From contig CAIVPR010000017.1 in the NCBI GenBank assembly GCA_903907865.1, positions 1 through 64,000 on the forward strand: 64,000 nt of DNA, given 5' to 3'. How positions within the stretch are numbered: the first letter of the stretch is position 1; each line of letters begins with the position of its first letter. Positions 1 to 9,955 of this stretch are shown here, in pieces. The notes under the pieces are model-generated. The model searched no databases, was not told the DNA's origin, and saw only the letters and a list, made by a program, of their open reading frames with translations. Source of the DNA: an uncultured Acidobacteriia bacterium (lineage in GTDB: Bacteria; Acidobacteriota; Terriglobia; Bryobacterales; Bryobacteraceae). Made by a program: the position numbers and the translations under genes.

Positions 1-1
1 C

Positions 2-229
2 ACCAACAACTCCGCCGAGCGCGCCCTCCGGTGCGCCGACCAGTGGCGCAAAACCAGTTTCGGCAGCCGCAGCGCCGACGGCGAGGTAGCCATGGCGCGA
101 CTCCTCACCGCCACCCAGACCTGCCGCATCCAAGGCCGCAATCCTCTCGACTACCTCAAACAGGCTGTCCACTCACACCGCGCGGGCCTTCCCGCACCTT
201 CCCTCCTACCCGCCAAACCACGGGCCTGA
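2..229 (+). pseudogene. IS66-family transposase, C-terminal part (5' part lies outside the window)
   Basis: Frame 2 reads TNNSAERALRCADQWRKTSFGSRSADGEVAMARLLTATQTCRIQGRNPLDYL, the typical IS66 transposase C-terminus. Truncated by the window edge. Confidence 0.85.
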
Positions 230-237
230 ACTGTTAC
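222..237. mobile_element. IS66-type right terminal inverted repeat (reads GTAACAGTTCAGGCCC inward)
   Basis: gggcctgaactgttac just after the transposase stop; matches near-identical ends at ~1488-1503 and 4050-4066. Confidence 0.7.
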
Positions 238-734
238 ACCTTGAGAAACGCCAGTGGCAGGACAAACATAGAATGCAACGCGTCGGCGATCCTTTGACAT
301 AGGCTTCCCAGTAAGCTTCCGGCAGCGATGAGCTCGTCGTCGGTTGGCGCGTCACGCTGAAATCGTTCCACCAACGCCTTCATCCGGGCGCGAGCCTCTT
401 CTTCGCCGCGCGTGTTGATGAGGCGAATGTAGTCCAGAATTGGCTTGAACAGAAGCGCAAGGACCAAGCAATAGGGCGTCGCGTAAATGACTGGGAATAA
501 GCCCAGCAAGTATTCGTGCCTATTAAATAGAATCACCGCTGCGGCAATCGGCCACACGAGGAGAAACAGCAAGAGCAGCGCCATGAAGTCGACGGTTAGC
601 GTCCAGACTACTGGGCTCTTTTTCTGCCCTCGCTTGAGCAGCTTGTATGTGACAAACAAGAGGCCAATGACGAGCGGAAACGGCGCGAAGAGCCGGAACG
701 AAGGGTCGTCAAGTACGGCAGGAAGATTCGGCAT
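234..734 (-). CDS. Multi-pass membrane protein, 3' end apparently replaced by the IS66 end
   Basis: 166-aa ORF with 3-4 hydrophobic segments. Its stop codon (234-236) falls inside the IS66 terminal repeat. Confidence 0.6.
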   Translation of the reverse strand: MPNLPAVLDDPSFRLFAPFPLVIGLLFVTYKLLKRGQKKSPVVWTLTVDFMALLLLFLLVWPIAAAVILFNRHEYLLGLFPVIYATPYCLVLALLFKPILDYIRLINTRGEEEARARMKALVERFQRDAPTDDELIAAGSLLGSLCQRIADALHSMFVLPLAFLKV

Positions 735-800
735 AGCGCTCCGTGTAAACCAAAGATATTGCGAGTATATCGAAAAGCCGCTGGAGGACCGTGCCGATTC

Positions 801-1436
801 CTATGCCTTAATCCGTCTGCACAGCTCCAGCGGTGCCCGCGTGTTCTTGCCGCATCCCGGACAGCACACCGAAGGGCGTTGGTACTCGGTCACCATCGGT
901 TTGACGGGGGGAAGTTCTGTGACCTGGTGCCGTGAAACTTTGCCGGTCCTGACGCCGCCGTCGCGCTGCAACGGGCCTTGGCAGTGGCCGCAGTGTTCCG
1001 GCAGGATCTCCACCACCTTGTCGACAACTTCGGCAGGGACCGGGAACGCGGTGACGCCCCGCGTGACCCGGCTGCCCGCCCGGTTTCCGGCAACCCTTCT
1101 TCCGGCGGCTTCCGCGTTTCCGCTGCGCACCGGCAAGCCCGTCCGACGACGGGGGCTTCGACGATGTCGTCGAATTCCGTTCCGGAGGCCAAGCTGGCGC
1201 TCCAAGTCGGCGATCTGCTTTTCCGCATCGCCGATCTTCCTCCCGGCCTCCTCGAGCTTCTTCTCCCGCTCCTTCAGTTCCTCGCGTAGGCGGTCGTTCT
1301 CACGCCGCAGCCGCTCATTCTCCCGTTCAAAACGCCGCTGCCCCGGCCCGGAACCGGACGTCGAGCCCCGCTGCTGGCAGTTGGCGCACACCACACATCC
1401 AGGTTGCCAGGTTCCGAGCCAAAAGTCCAGGTCCAA
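801..1436 (-). pseudogene. IS66-family transposase N-terminal fragment (coiled coil plus zinc-finger region), frameshifted and truncated
   Basis: RRENDRLREELKEREKKLEEAGRK...PAEVVDKVVEILPEHCGHCQGPLQRDGG...YQRPSVCCPGCG resembles the IS66 N-terminus. The central part is off-frame and the catalytic domain is missing. Confidence 0.75.
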
Positions 1437-1503
1437 AATGAAGATTCTTCAGCTTTTTTTGCATGGCACCTTCGCCTGGCAATCCGCGGGGCTGAACTGT
1501 TAC
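1434..1503 (-). mobile_element. IS66-type left end belonging to the truncated element at 801-1436
   Basis: Reverse complement GTAACAGTTCAGCCCCGCGGATTGCCAGGCGAAGGTGCC aligns to 4050-4088. Confidence 0.65.
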
Positions 1504-1528
1504 GATATTCTGTCAGAGAGGCGTTCCA

Positions 1529-2098
1529 GTGAAAGAGTGGCAAAAGTTGTTTCTTCGTACGGGTGGCGTTGCGGCAGGGGTGACGGTTGCTCTGGCTGTA
1601 GTGGCGGTGACGTTGTATTGGTGGTCTGAGCGTCCAAAGGCATGGTCGGAAAAGGCTGTCACGGCCCAGACCAATGGACTCGAATTTCAAGAAGCAGGAG
1701 AAGAACTTCACTTCAAGATGACGTACGCTTTTACGAACGAGACGGAAAAGGATTACATGTTGCCAAGAGTGGATTCAGCCAGCCTGATGGGGAAAAGTGG
1801 GCAGACTGGAGTACTATCCAAAATCGAAGGTGCGAGCTGGCCAATAGACTTTACTATTCCTGCAAAACAGAGGGTTGAAGTGAGCTTTATTGTCCCGTAC
1901 AGATTTGCAGATTTCAACACGTCCGCTGCCGAACTGGATGGAGCACCGTCGGGAGACGGCCAGCTGTCGCAAAACCTTCTGGATTTTGTATCGAGACGGC
2001 TCCAAAATGTGAATGGTCTTGTGTTTTTTGATTTTTCGAACAGATACAGAATAGTGCTGCCGAACCCGGATGCAAGTAAATCTAAAAAAGGTAACTGA
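1529..2098 (+). CDS. Hypothetical protein with N-terminal TM segment (GTG start)
   Basis: 189-aa ORF; hydrophobic GGVAAGVTVALAVVAVTLYWW near the N-terminus; no recognised domain. Confidence 0.55.
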   Translation: MKEWQKLFLRTGGVAAGVTVALAVVAVTLYWWSERPKAWSEKAVTAQTNGLEFQEAGEELHFKMTYAFTNETEKDYMLPRVDSASLMGKSGQTGVLSKIEGASWPIDFTIPAKQRVEVSFIVPYRFADFNTSAAELDGAPSGDGQLSQNLLDFVSRRLQNVNGLVFFDFSNRYRIVLPNPDASKSKKGN

Positions 2099-2103
2099 CT
2101 GCT

Positions 2104-3096
2104 TCAGATCGGCATCTTGTGGGAGGCTGAGTCCCGCACCGCCAGCCGCCGCTTGTCATAAATCTGTCTGGTGGTGATGTGCTTGTGGTCGAGAAGGTCC
2201 TGAACGGCTTCGATGGGAACGCCGGAGTCGAGCAACAGGGTTGCCAACGTCGCCCGCAGGGAGTGCGGCGAGTAGAGGCACTGGCGAACTGTGGAGCCGT
2301 CCGCCAGCTCTACATCGTGCATAGCGCCGGGCAGACGTTCCAGATACCGCATAAGCAGCCGGTTCATGTGCGTCCGGTCATGCCATGTTCGCTCAGCTCG
2401 TCGGAGCGCGCGGCGCGGATCGAGGCCGGAACAGCGGCCCGGATTCGATGCCCGCCGCCCGGACGTATTCGGCAATCGCTTCGGCGGCCGCAAAATGAAT
2501 TCCCTTCGTTTTGACGCGCCCGCCCTTCAGATGAAAGCCAACGTCGCCTCGTCGCCGTCCTGATGGAAGTCGGAAACTTTCAGCCTGCAGCCAGTGGCAA
2601 TCCGCGCCCCGGAGTAAACACAGAATTTCAAAATCGCCCGATCGCGCAGCGCGATTGCGGATTCGCCGGCAGGCATGGCGAGCAGTTGCCGGGCCCGGAC
2701 GGCAAAAAGAGCCCGCGTTTCGTCCACCGGATCGACGGACTCCCGCGAGATGAACTGAGCGTGAGCCGGGTTTGGAACCGTGATCGGTAGCCGCAGCTCA
2801 GCCGCGGCCCCGGCCAGAAACTTGTAAAAGGTCGACAGCGACGACCGCAGCAGGTTTGCGGCGTCATCCGGCCAGCGCTAGCCCATGAACTCGACAAAGG
2901 CCATCACGTCACCCCGGTAAGCGCGGCGGGTGTGTTCGGATTTTCTGCGACCAACCCACGCATCAAAGAGCGTGGCAATCGAGTTGTAGAAATCCTCTAC
3001 CCTGCCCGCGACCGCCGGAGTCATCGACCCGGCGAGAACCGGAGGAAGCCCCCCGCCCGTGTTTCCGTCTTCGTGCCCGACCAGCTCGCCCGCCAT
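2104..3096 (-). pseudogene. Tyrosine recombinase/phage integrase, disrupted
   Basis: Three partial ORFs: 2878-3096 SAM-like N-terminus (FYNSIATLFDAWVGRRKSEHTRRAYRGDVMAFVEFM); 2527-2727 (LRDRAILKFCVYSGARIATGCRLKVSDF); 2104-2493 (SPHSLRATLATLLLDSGVPIEAVQDLLDHKHITTRQIYDKRR). Confidence 0.8.
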
Positions 3097-3212
3097 GTGA
3101 AGCCCCTTCCCTGCCCCCGCCGTGTTTCTGATCGGGAGCTGTTACTTATGTCTGACAACAGATTTTATAGGACAGAAGCAAGGGCGTCAGGCGTGATGGT
3201 GTTGGATGCGTT

Positions 3213-3605
3213 TTAAAGCAGGTGCGCAAGGCTTAGTAGTTCAAAAAACCAACGAGTCCATGGCACGGCGAACCCGAAGTCTTGCGCCGCGAAGCTACAT
3301 AATCCCCACAAAACAAACAGCCAAAAGAGCCAAGCAAAGAACGCTGGAAATGCCTGCCTGCAGATATCTGGCCAGTACCCTTGACAACCCCGGCGAACGT
3401 TGCCAATGTGGTGAGCGGATCTGCGGGCCATACTAAACGCGTTCAGAGCGAGGCCGCACGCTACGAGGCCGCCTACGTGAGGCAGCTTTTGGAAATATGC
3501 GAACATTCCGCAAAGCACCAGACACACTCCGAGGAAGCCATCCCAATAGTCGACAGCGTAATCAGAAATTTTGGGAATGAGCTTGTCAGTGAGCTTGTCT
3601 AACAT
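3213..3605 (-). CDS. Hypothetical membrane protein
   Basis: 130-aa ORF with hydrophobic helices; no known domain recognised. Confidence 0.45.
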   Translation of the reverse strand: MLDKLTDKLIPKISDYAVDYWDGFLGVCLVLCGMFAYFQKLPHVGGLVACGLALNAFSMARRSAHHIGNVRRGCQGYWPDICRQAFPAFFAWLFWLFVLWGLCSFAAQDFGFAVPWTRWFFELLSLAHLL

Positions 3606-3629
3606 GTTGTCTCTACCATCGAGAGAACT

Positions 3630-4049
3630 TCAGAATAGAAGCTGGTACAGTTCGCAGTGGTTGTCTTTGCAGGCACCAGAACCGTGGGTGGTGGAGGCGT
3701 TGGTTACAAACTCCCAGTGAATGATAAAGCCTTTCTGGTCTGTAGCAAATAGTGATCCGCGACGATCTCCAGCATTCATGGTGGTGACGGTCGCCGTTTT
3801 GCCACCCAAATATATCTGTCCCCAGCCCACAGTCCCACCGCCAATTGAGTACTCCCCATCGAATGGTGTCCCGCTCGGGGCATTGCCGACAACCTGCCCG
3901 TGTGTCGAGTTCCACGTAAACTTGAACGCGATCTCCATCTTTGAGCCGGTCTCCTCGTTATAAAGTCGGACCTTGCGCGTTATCGCCAGCAGAGGCAGGG
4001 TGATCAATATGAGCAGGACTAGCAGGCGGCCACGCATTGTCACTAACAT
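3630..4049 (-). CDS. Hypothetical secreted protein
   Basis: 139-aa ORF with N-terminal signal-like MRGRLLVLLILITLPLLAITRK; start abuts an IS66 end at 4050. Confidence 0.5.
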   Translation of the reverse strand: MLVTMRGRLLVLLILITLPLLAITRKVRLYNEETGSKMEIAFKFTWNSTHGQVVGNAPSGTPFDGEYSIGGGTVGWGQIYLGGKTATVTTMNAGDRRGSLFATDQKGFIIHWEFVTNASTTHGSGACKDNHCELYQLLF

Positions 4050-4115
4050 GGTAACAGTTCAGCCCCGTGGATCGCCAGCACGAAGGTGCCGGGTGAAAAA
4101 AGTCTGAGAATACGT
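4050..4115 (+). mobile_element. Solo IS66 left-end relic
   Basis: gtaacagttcagccccgtggatcgccagcacgaaggtgccgggtgaaaaaagtctgag aligns to the left end at 1434-1503; no transposase ORF follows. Confidence 0.6.
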
Positions 4116-4431
4116 GGCGTTGAGCACCCGACAGATTGGCAGGAACGCTTCGTCGGTAACAATCTCTGTCGTTGTAGTGCGTGTAGTCCTTAAACTGCTG
4201 AGCGAATTGTCCCATTGTGATGTGCCTGCAAATGCCAGTGACCTAGATTATCGCATTTATTTAGCAGATTAGGGTGGTCTAGGCGGGGGGCCGGTGCCCG
4301 GTAGGGATTCGCGGGGCCATCCGAGTCGTCAACCGCAGGTCCGGCTCGCCGGGCATGGGTCCCCTTGACCCCGCCCCCCATTCCCGCTCGCCACATGATA
4401 ACGTGTAGGCAGCGTCACCCGGTCAACCACC

Positions 4432-7400
4432 ATGAACCACTCCCGGAAGGGGCATTTCGCGCTCGCAGCATTACTATACTCATCCGGGCTCCCCGCGCCC
4501 GCGCCGGCGGCCCCGCCCCCCTCGCTGGACCGCCAGTTCGTCGATTCCGTCCGTCCCGCGATCGCGAAATACTGCGTCGGCTGCCACAGCGGCTCGAACC
4601 CCGCTGCGCAGTTCGACCTCAAGGCCTACGACTCCCTCGCCCCCGTGGTCCGCGACTACCCCCGCTGGGACCTTGTCCTGAAGCGCGTCGCCGCCGGTGA
4701 AATGCCGCCCAAACAGGCCCCGGCCCTCCCTGCCGACGCCCGCCAGAAGCTAACCGGCTGGATCGAGGTCGTCCGCGCTACGGAAATCCGCAAACACGCA
4801 GGCGACCCCGGTCCCGTCCTCAATCGCCGCCTCAGCAATTCCGAGTACAACTACACCATCCGGGACCTGACCGGCGTCGACCTCCGGCCCGCAAGGGAAT
4901 TCCCGGTCGACCCCGCCAACGAGGCCGGTTTCGACAACTCCGGCGAGTCGCTCAGCATCTCGCCCGGCCTGATGGCCAAGTACCTCGAAGCCGCGCGCCA
5001 GACGGCGGACCATATGGTGCTCACGCCCGGCGGTTTTGATTTCGCGCCGTATCCGATGCTGGTCGAGACCGACCGCGAACGCTGGGCCATCCAGCGCATC
5101 GTCGAATTCTACGACCGCCAGCCGACCGATTTCGCCGACTACTTTGCAGCCGCGTGGCGCTACAAGCACCGCGCGGCGCTGGGCATGCCGCAGGCCACCA
5201 TTCCGTCGATTGCGGCGTCAATCGCGGCCTCGGTTGCTGGCGGGAACAAGCTGTCGGCGCGCTACCTAGAACAGGTCTGGCAGCTGCTGGAACAGACGAA
5301 AGAGGAGGTCGGGCCCACCGTCAAACTCCAAGCGATGTGGCGAAGTCTGCCGGTGCCCAAGCCCGGGCAGCCCGATGTCGCCCGCAACGGCTGCGTCGAG
5401 ATGCGCGATTTCGTCCGCCGCATCCGCCGCCATACGGAAAAGCTGTTCGACGTCCCGTCGGTCCCCGGCCTGAACGTCAATTTCCAGCCGTTCGTCTACT
5501 GGCGCAACCGCGAGATCGCCGCCCACCGGCGGGACTTCGACCCCGGCGCCCTACGGGTTTCAGGCGAGCCGCCCGCCCCCGAATTCACGGTCACGCGCGG
5601 ACCGACGTTCGGCAAGGGCGAGGATGTCGAGGTCAAGAAGGCCATCGCGGACTACCAGAAGGAACGCCTCGAAGACCCGGACTTGGTCGTCCCCGCCGGA
5701 CAGCGCGCACGCTACGAAAAGTCCTTCGTGGCCTTCAGCAAGACCTTTCCGACCGGCTTCTACGCGCGCGAACGGGGTCGTTTCTACCCGATCGACAGCT
5801 ACGACAAGGGACGGCTGCTTGGGGCGGGGCTGCACAATGTGATGGGGTATTTCCGGGACGACTCGACGCTGGCGGAGCTGATCCTGGATGAGAAGGGGAA
5901 GAAGGAGCTCGAAGCCCTTTGGCTGGATTTCGACTTCGCCGCGGACTACACGGTGCGGACGTGGCGGCAGTTCCTGTTCGAATCGGCCAGCGCGAGGCTC
6001 GGGAGGGCCATCACCCGGCCGACGTTCGATGAATCCACAACGCAGGCGACGGTGCTCCGCTACCGCGACTACTACCTCGAAACCGGCGCTGCTGCCAACA
6101 ATCCGGCGGTTCTGGCGGCGCTGAAGTTCCATTTCGAGGCCATCAATTCGGAGATCCGGCTGGTGGAGCAGACGCGCAAGGACGCCGAACCGCGACATCT
6201 GGACGCGCTGCTGAAGTTCGCGGCGCGGGCGTACCGGCGTCCGCTGAGGGCCGAGGAACGGGAGGACATCCTTGCGTACTACCGCCAACTGCGCGCACAG
6301 AGCAATTTGAACCATGAGGAGGCGATGCGGGGGTCGTTGGTGTCACTGCTGGTGTCCCCGGACTTCCTCTACCGCCCAGACCTAGTCGAAACCAGCTTCG
6401 GGGGCGCTGCCAAACCGTCGGCCACGGGTGCCACCATACCGCTGTCGGGCCAGGCCTTGGCGAACAAGCTCAGCTACTTCCTCTGGTCCAGCCTACCGGA
6501 CGAGGAACTGCTGGCGCGCGCCGCCGCCGGGGACCTGACGAAACCCGCCGTGCTGTTGGCACAGGTCCGGCGCATGCTGAAGGACGACCGTGCGCGCGGC
6601 TTCGCGACCGAGTTCGGCGGCAACTGGCTGGCCTTCCGGCAGTTCGAAACCCTGAATTCGGTGGACCGCGAGCGCTTCCCGCAGTTCAACGACGCCCTCC
6701 GACAGGCGATGTTCGAGGAGCCGATCCGCTTCCTCGCGGACATGCTGCGAAACGACAGGCCGGTGCTGGACCTGCTGTACGGGAAGTATACGTTCGTGAA
6801 TCCGCCGTTGGCCGCCCACTACGGGATGCCAGCGGTTTCTGGCGGTCCCGACCACTGGGTGCGTGTGGACAACGCCGACGCTTACGGACGCGGGGGGCTG
6901 CTGCCGATGGCGGCCTTCCTGACGCTGAACGCGCCGGGATTGAGGACGAGTCCGGTGAAGCGCGGATATTGGGTCGCGCGCCGTGTACTGGGCGAAATTG
7001 TGCCGCCCCCGCCGCCGGTGGTGCCGGAATTGCCGCAGGACGAGGCGAAGTCCGATTTGCCGGTGCGGGATCTGCTGGTCCAGCACCGCGCCAACCCCAT
7101 GTGCGCGGCGTGCCATGCACGGTTCGACTCGTTCGGGCTGGCGTTTGAGAACTACGGGCCGGTGGGTGACCGCCGGACGAAGGACCTCGCGGGCCGCGCC
7201 GTCGATACGCGCGCCACCTTCCCCGGCGGTGTGGATGCGGTCGGCCTTGAAGGCCTGCAGGTCTACATCCGCGCCCGCCGCGAGAAAGATTTCCTCAACA
7301 ACCTAAGCGAGAAGCTTCTGGCGTACGGGCTGGAGCGCTCGCGGATGCTTTCGGACGAGCCGCTGCTCGAGACGATGCGCGCCAATTTGGCATCAAGCGG

Positions 7401-7494
7401 CTACAAGTTTTCGGCGATGGTGGAAGCGCTCGTCACCAGCCCCCAATTCCTGACCAAGCGAAATCGGATTACAATCTCAAGTAAGGTGCCATGA
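4432..7494 (+). CDS. DUF1587/DUF1592/DUF1588/DUF1585-type protein with CxxCH motifs
   Basis: 1020 aa; CVGCHS near the N-terminus and CAACHARFDSFGLAFENYGPVGD late; DUF1592-type sequence. Confidence 0.88.
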   Translation: MNHSRKGHFALAALLYSSGLPAPAPAAPPPSLDRQFVDSVRPAIAKYCVGCHSGSNPAAQFDLKAYDSLAPVVRDYPRWDLVLKRVAAGEMPPKQAPALPADARQKLTGWIEVVRATEIRKHAGDPGPVLNRRLSNSEYNYTIRDLTGVDLRPAREFPVDPANEAGFDNSGESLSISPGLMAKYLEAARQTADHMVLTPGGFDFAPYPMLVETDRERWAIQRIVEFYDRQPTDFADYFAAAWRYKHRAALGMPQATIPSIAASIAASVAGGNKLSARYLEQVWQLLEQTKEEVGPTVKLQAMWRSLPVPKPGQPDVARNGCVEMRDFVRRIRRHTEKLFDVPSVPGLNVNFQPFVYWRNREIAAHRRDFDPGALRVSGEPPAPEFTVTRGPTFGKGEDVEVKKAIADYQKERLEDPDLVVPAGQRARYEKSFVAFSKTFPTGFYARERGRFYPIDSYDKGRLLGAGLHNVMGYFRDDSTLAELILDEKGKKELEALWLDFDFAADYTVRTWRQFLFESASARLGRAITRPTFDESTTQATVLRYRDYYLETGAAANNPAVLAALKFHFEAINSEIRLVEQTRKDAEPRHLDALLKFAARAYRRPLRAEEREDILAYYRQLRAQSNLNHEEAMRGSLVSLLVSPDFLYRPDLVETSFGGAAKPSATGATIPLSGQALANKLSYFLWSSLPDEELLARAAAGDLTKPAVLLAQVRRMLKDDRARGFATEFGGNWLAFRQFETLNSVDRERFPQFNDALRQAMFEEPIRFLADMLRNDRPVLDLLYGKYTFVNPPLAAHYGMPAVSGGPDHWVRVDNADAYGRGGLLPMAAFLTLNAPGLRTSPVKRGYWVARRVLGEIVPPPPPVVPELPQDEAKSDLPVRDLLVQHRANPMCAACHARFDSFGLAFENYGPVGDRRTKDLAGRAVDTRATFPGGVDAVGLEGLQVYIRARREKDFLNNLSEKLLAYGLERSRMLSDEPLLETMRANLASSGYKFSAMVEALVTSPQFLTKRNRITISSKVP

Positions 7495-8819
7495 TGCCCG
7501 TTCCAACAACCTCACCCAAAGTCGCCCGACGCGCCATCCTCCGCGGAGCCGGAGTCACGATGGCTCTTCCGTTCCTCGAATCGCTGTCGGCGACGGCGGC
7601 GACGGGCGGCAACGCCGTCTTCCCGAAGCGTTTCGGCGTCGTGTTCCTCGGCTGCGGCGTCAATGAGGACCACTGGAGTTCAGAGGGCAACGGCGCGGAG
7701 ATGAAGCTGGGGAAGTCGTTGGAGCCGCTGGAGCCGTTGAAGGGGAAGATCAACGTGGTCCACGGCCTGTTCAATAAGGGCGCGATGGGCCTCGGAATCC
7801 ACCCGCCGCAGACGGGCAGCCTGCTGACGGGCGCGCATCTGGAGAAGGGCGCGGTGCTGCACTCGGGGATCTCGGTGGACCAGATGATCGCGAACCGGGT
7901 GGGGCAGGACACCCTGCAATCCAGCATGGTGCTGGCGTGCGAGCAGCCGATCACGGGCTTCCACGAGTCCAATTTCTCGCTGGCGTATAGTTCGCACATT
8001 TCCTGGCAGAGTCCTGATTCGCCGGTGCCGAACGAGTGCTATCCTGCGCTGGCCTTCGACATGCTGTTCGAAAACCGGGGCAGCTTGCTGAACATCAGCA
8101 TTTTGGACCGGGTGAAGGAGCGCGCAGACCGACTCGGCCGGCGAATCAGCTCCGAGGACAACGCGAAGCTGGACGAGTATATGACCAGCGTCCGGGAGGT
8201 GGAGAAGCGCGTGGAGGGCATGCGCAAGGCCCAGGACAAGGCGTCGGAGCAGGCGAAAGGGCAATCCAAGCCGGTTTGGGCGATGGAGCGCCCGGCGAAC
8301 GGGCTGCCGGAGGATCTGCGGGAGCACACGAAGCTGATGTGCGACCTGATCGCGATCGCCTTCCAGACGGACAAGACGCGCGTGGCGTCGCTGATCATTT
8401 CTCGCGATCTGTCGTCGATGTACTACCCCTTCCTCGAGGTGAAGGAGGGGCACCACACGGCGTCCCACAGCAATAACAATGACGCGTACGAGCGGATCAC
8501 GCGCTTCCACGTGAGCCAGTACGCCTACCTGGCGTCGAAGCTGGACGCGATGCCCGAGGGCGACGGCACTGTGCTCGACAATTCGTGCCTGATGTTCCTT
8601 TCGAACCTGTGGGTGGGGCGTACGCACAACAATTCGAGGCTGCCGTTGGTGCTGGCCGGCGGGCTGGGTGGTAGTTTGAAGACCGGCCGGACTCTGGATT
8701 ACGTGAAGGCTGGCGACGACAACCGCAAGGTTTGCAGCCTGTACCTGTCGTTGATGGACCGTTTCGGGATCAAGCTGGACCGGTTCGGGGATGCGGAATC
8801 GCGGTTGGTGGGGATTTAG
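7491..8819 (+). CDS. DUF1552 domain-containing protein
   Basis: Twin-arginine-like start VARRAILRGAGVTMALPFLESL, DUF1552-like body; ATGA overlap with upstream DUF1592 gene. Confidence 0.87.
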   Translation: MMPVPTTSPKVARRAILRGAGVTMALPFLESLSATAATGGNAVFPKRFGVVFLGCGVNEDHWSSEGNGAEMKLGKSLEPLEPLKGKINVVHGLFNKGAMGLGIHPPQTGSLLTGAHLEKGAVLHSGISVDQMIANRVGQDTLQSSMVLACEQPITGFHESNFSLAYSSHISWQSPDSPVPNECYPALAFDMLFENRGSLLNISILDRVKERADRLGRRISSEDNAKLDEYMTSVREVEKRVEGMRKAQDKASEQAKGQSKPVWAMERPANGLPEDLREHTKLMCDLIAIAFQTDKTRVASLIISRDLSSMYYPFLEVKEGHHTASHSNNNDAYERITRFHVSQYAYLASKLDAMPEGDGTVLDNSCLMFLSNLWVGRTHNNSRLPLVLAGGLGGSLKTGRTLDYVKAGDDNRKVCSLYLSLMDRFGIKLDRFGDAESRLVGI

Positions 8820-9865
8820 TCCGGATCGGCGAGGGTCCAAAGCGCCCCCCGGCCTGAACCCGTCAGCCGAATCCGTCCCTCGCGTTTCAGATCCGACATC
8901 ACTTTCTTGATCATTTGCGGACTCACCGACGAGGCCTGGGCCACAACGTCCGCCAACGTAAACTGACCCGCTTGGTCCAGCACAATACGGCGCACCAGTT
9001 CCGTCTTGACGGGGCCGTTTTCCGCTGCTGCTACCTTCTGTTCAAACTCGCGATAGCCGGAACGCACCATGGATAGGAAGTAGTGCCACCATGGAACGAT
9101 TGCGTTGTTACCCTCGTGCCACCCTTGGGAACAATCACGCAAGACACTGTAATACTCGTCCTTGCGTTCCTCGACCAGCCGCTCGAGGCTTACGTAGCGG
9201 ACAACCTCAAATCGATGTTGCCGGAGCAACAGTGTGGTGGCCAGTCGGGAAACCCGACCGTTGCCGTCACGGAAGGGATGGATGCAGAGGAAGTCGAAGA
9301 CAAACGTGGCGATGGCCAGCAGGGGCGGCAGATGCTCCATTTCCCGGATCTCGCGGTAGTTCCGGCAGAGGTCCGAGACCATACTTGGAGTGTTCCGCGC
9401 GGCGGCGGGCACAAAACGAATGCGCCGGTCGCCACTGGGCAGGATCTCGATGATCTCATTGTCGCGTTGCTTCCAAGCTCCCGCATCACCCGAATGCCCG
9501 CCTTGCGCCAAGGCATGGAGCCGCTGCAGTACCTCGGGAGTGATCGAGACGTCGCCGTTCAGTCCGAAGATCCAGTCCAACGCCCGGCGGTAACCCGAAA
9601 GCTCTTCCTCCGGACGGTCGCGGGGAGCGGCACCGCCCAAGACCAGAGGGCGAAGCCGGTCGGCTGCCACGGTCACTCCTTCGATCCGGTTGGACGATTC
9701 CGCGCTCTGGACAATTGCTTGTTCCCGCAGAGCCGAAAGGACTTCGGGCTTCTGGTGCATCCAGAGTTCCTGTTTTCCGCGCGCCTCCATGCAGCTGCCG
9801 AGCAGCCAGCCGCTGCCTATGGGAATCGAGGTGTTTTCCAATCGACGGGAATCGAGGGTCAGCAA
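8816..9865 (-). CDS. Fic/DOC family protein
   Basis: Fic motif HPFRDGNGRVSR; upstream inhibitory-type motif SNRIEG; C-terminal winged-helix-like region. Confidence 0.92.
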   Translation of the reverse strand: MLTLDSRRLENTSIPIGSGWLLGSCMEARGKQELWMHQKPEVLSALREQAIVQSAESSNRIEGVTVAADRLRPLVLGGAAPRDRPEEELSGYRRALDWIFGLNGDVSITPEVLQRLHALAQGGHSGDAGAWKQRDNEIIEILPSGDRRIRFVPAAARNTPSMVSDLCRNYREIREMEHLPPLLAIATFVFDFLCIHPFRDGNGRVSRLATTLLLRQHRFEVVRYVSLERLVEERKDEYYSVLRDCSQGWHEGNNAIVPWWHYFLSMVRSGYREFEQKVAAAENGPVKTELVRRIVLDQAGQFTLADVVAQASSVSPQMIKKVMSDLKREGRIRLTGSGRGALWTLADPD

Positions 9866-9955
9866 GATGCGAGACTCCAGTAGCCCAATAATAGCCCATT
9901 CAGCCGCGGAGTAGCCGATTCTGCAATCTGAAAATCATGATAGGCTGATTCCGAG

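Noticed and set aside
7680-8840. 386-aa minus-strand ORF
   Set aside because: Shadow of the DUF1552 gene; His/Arg/Gln-rich composition.
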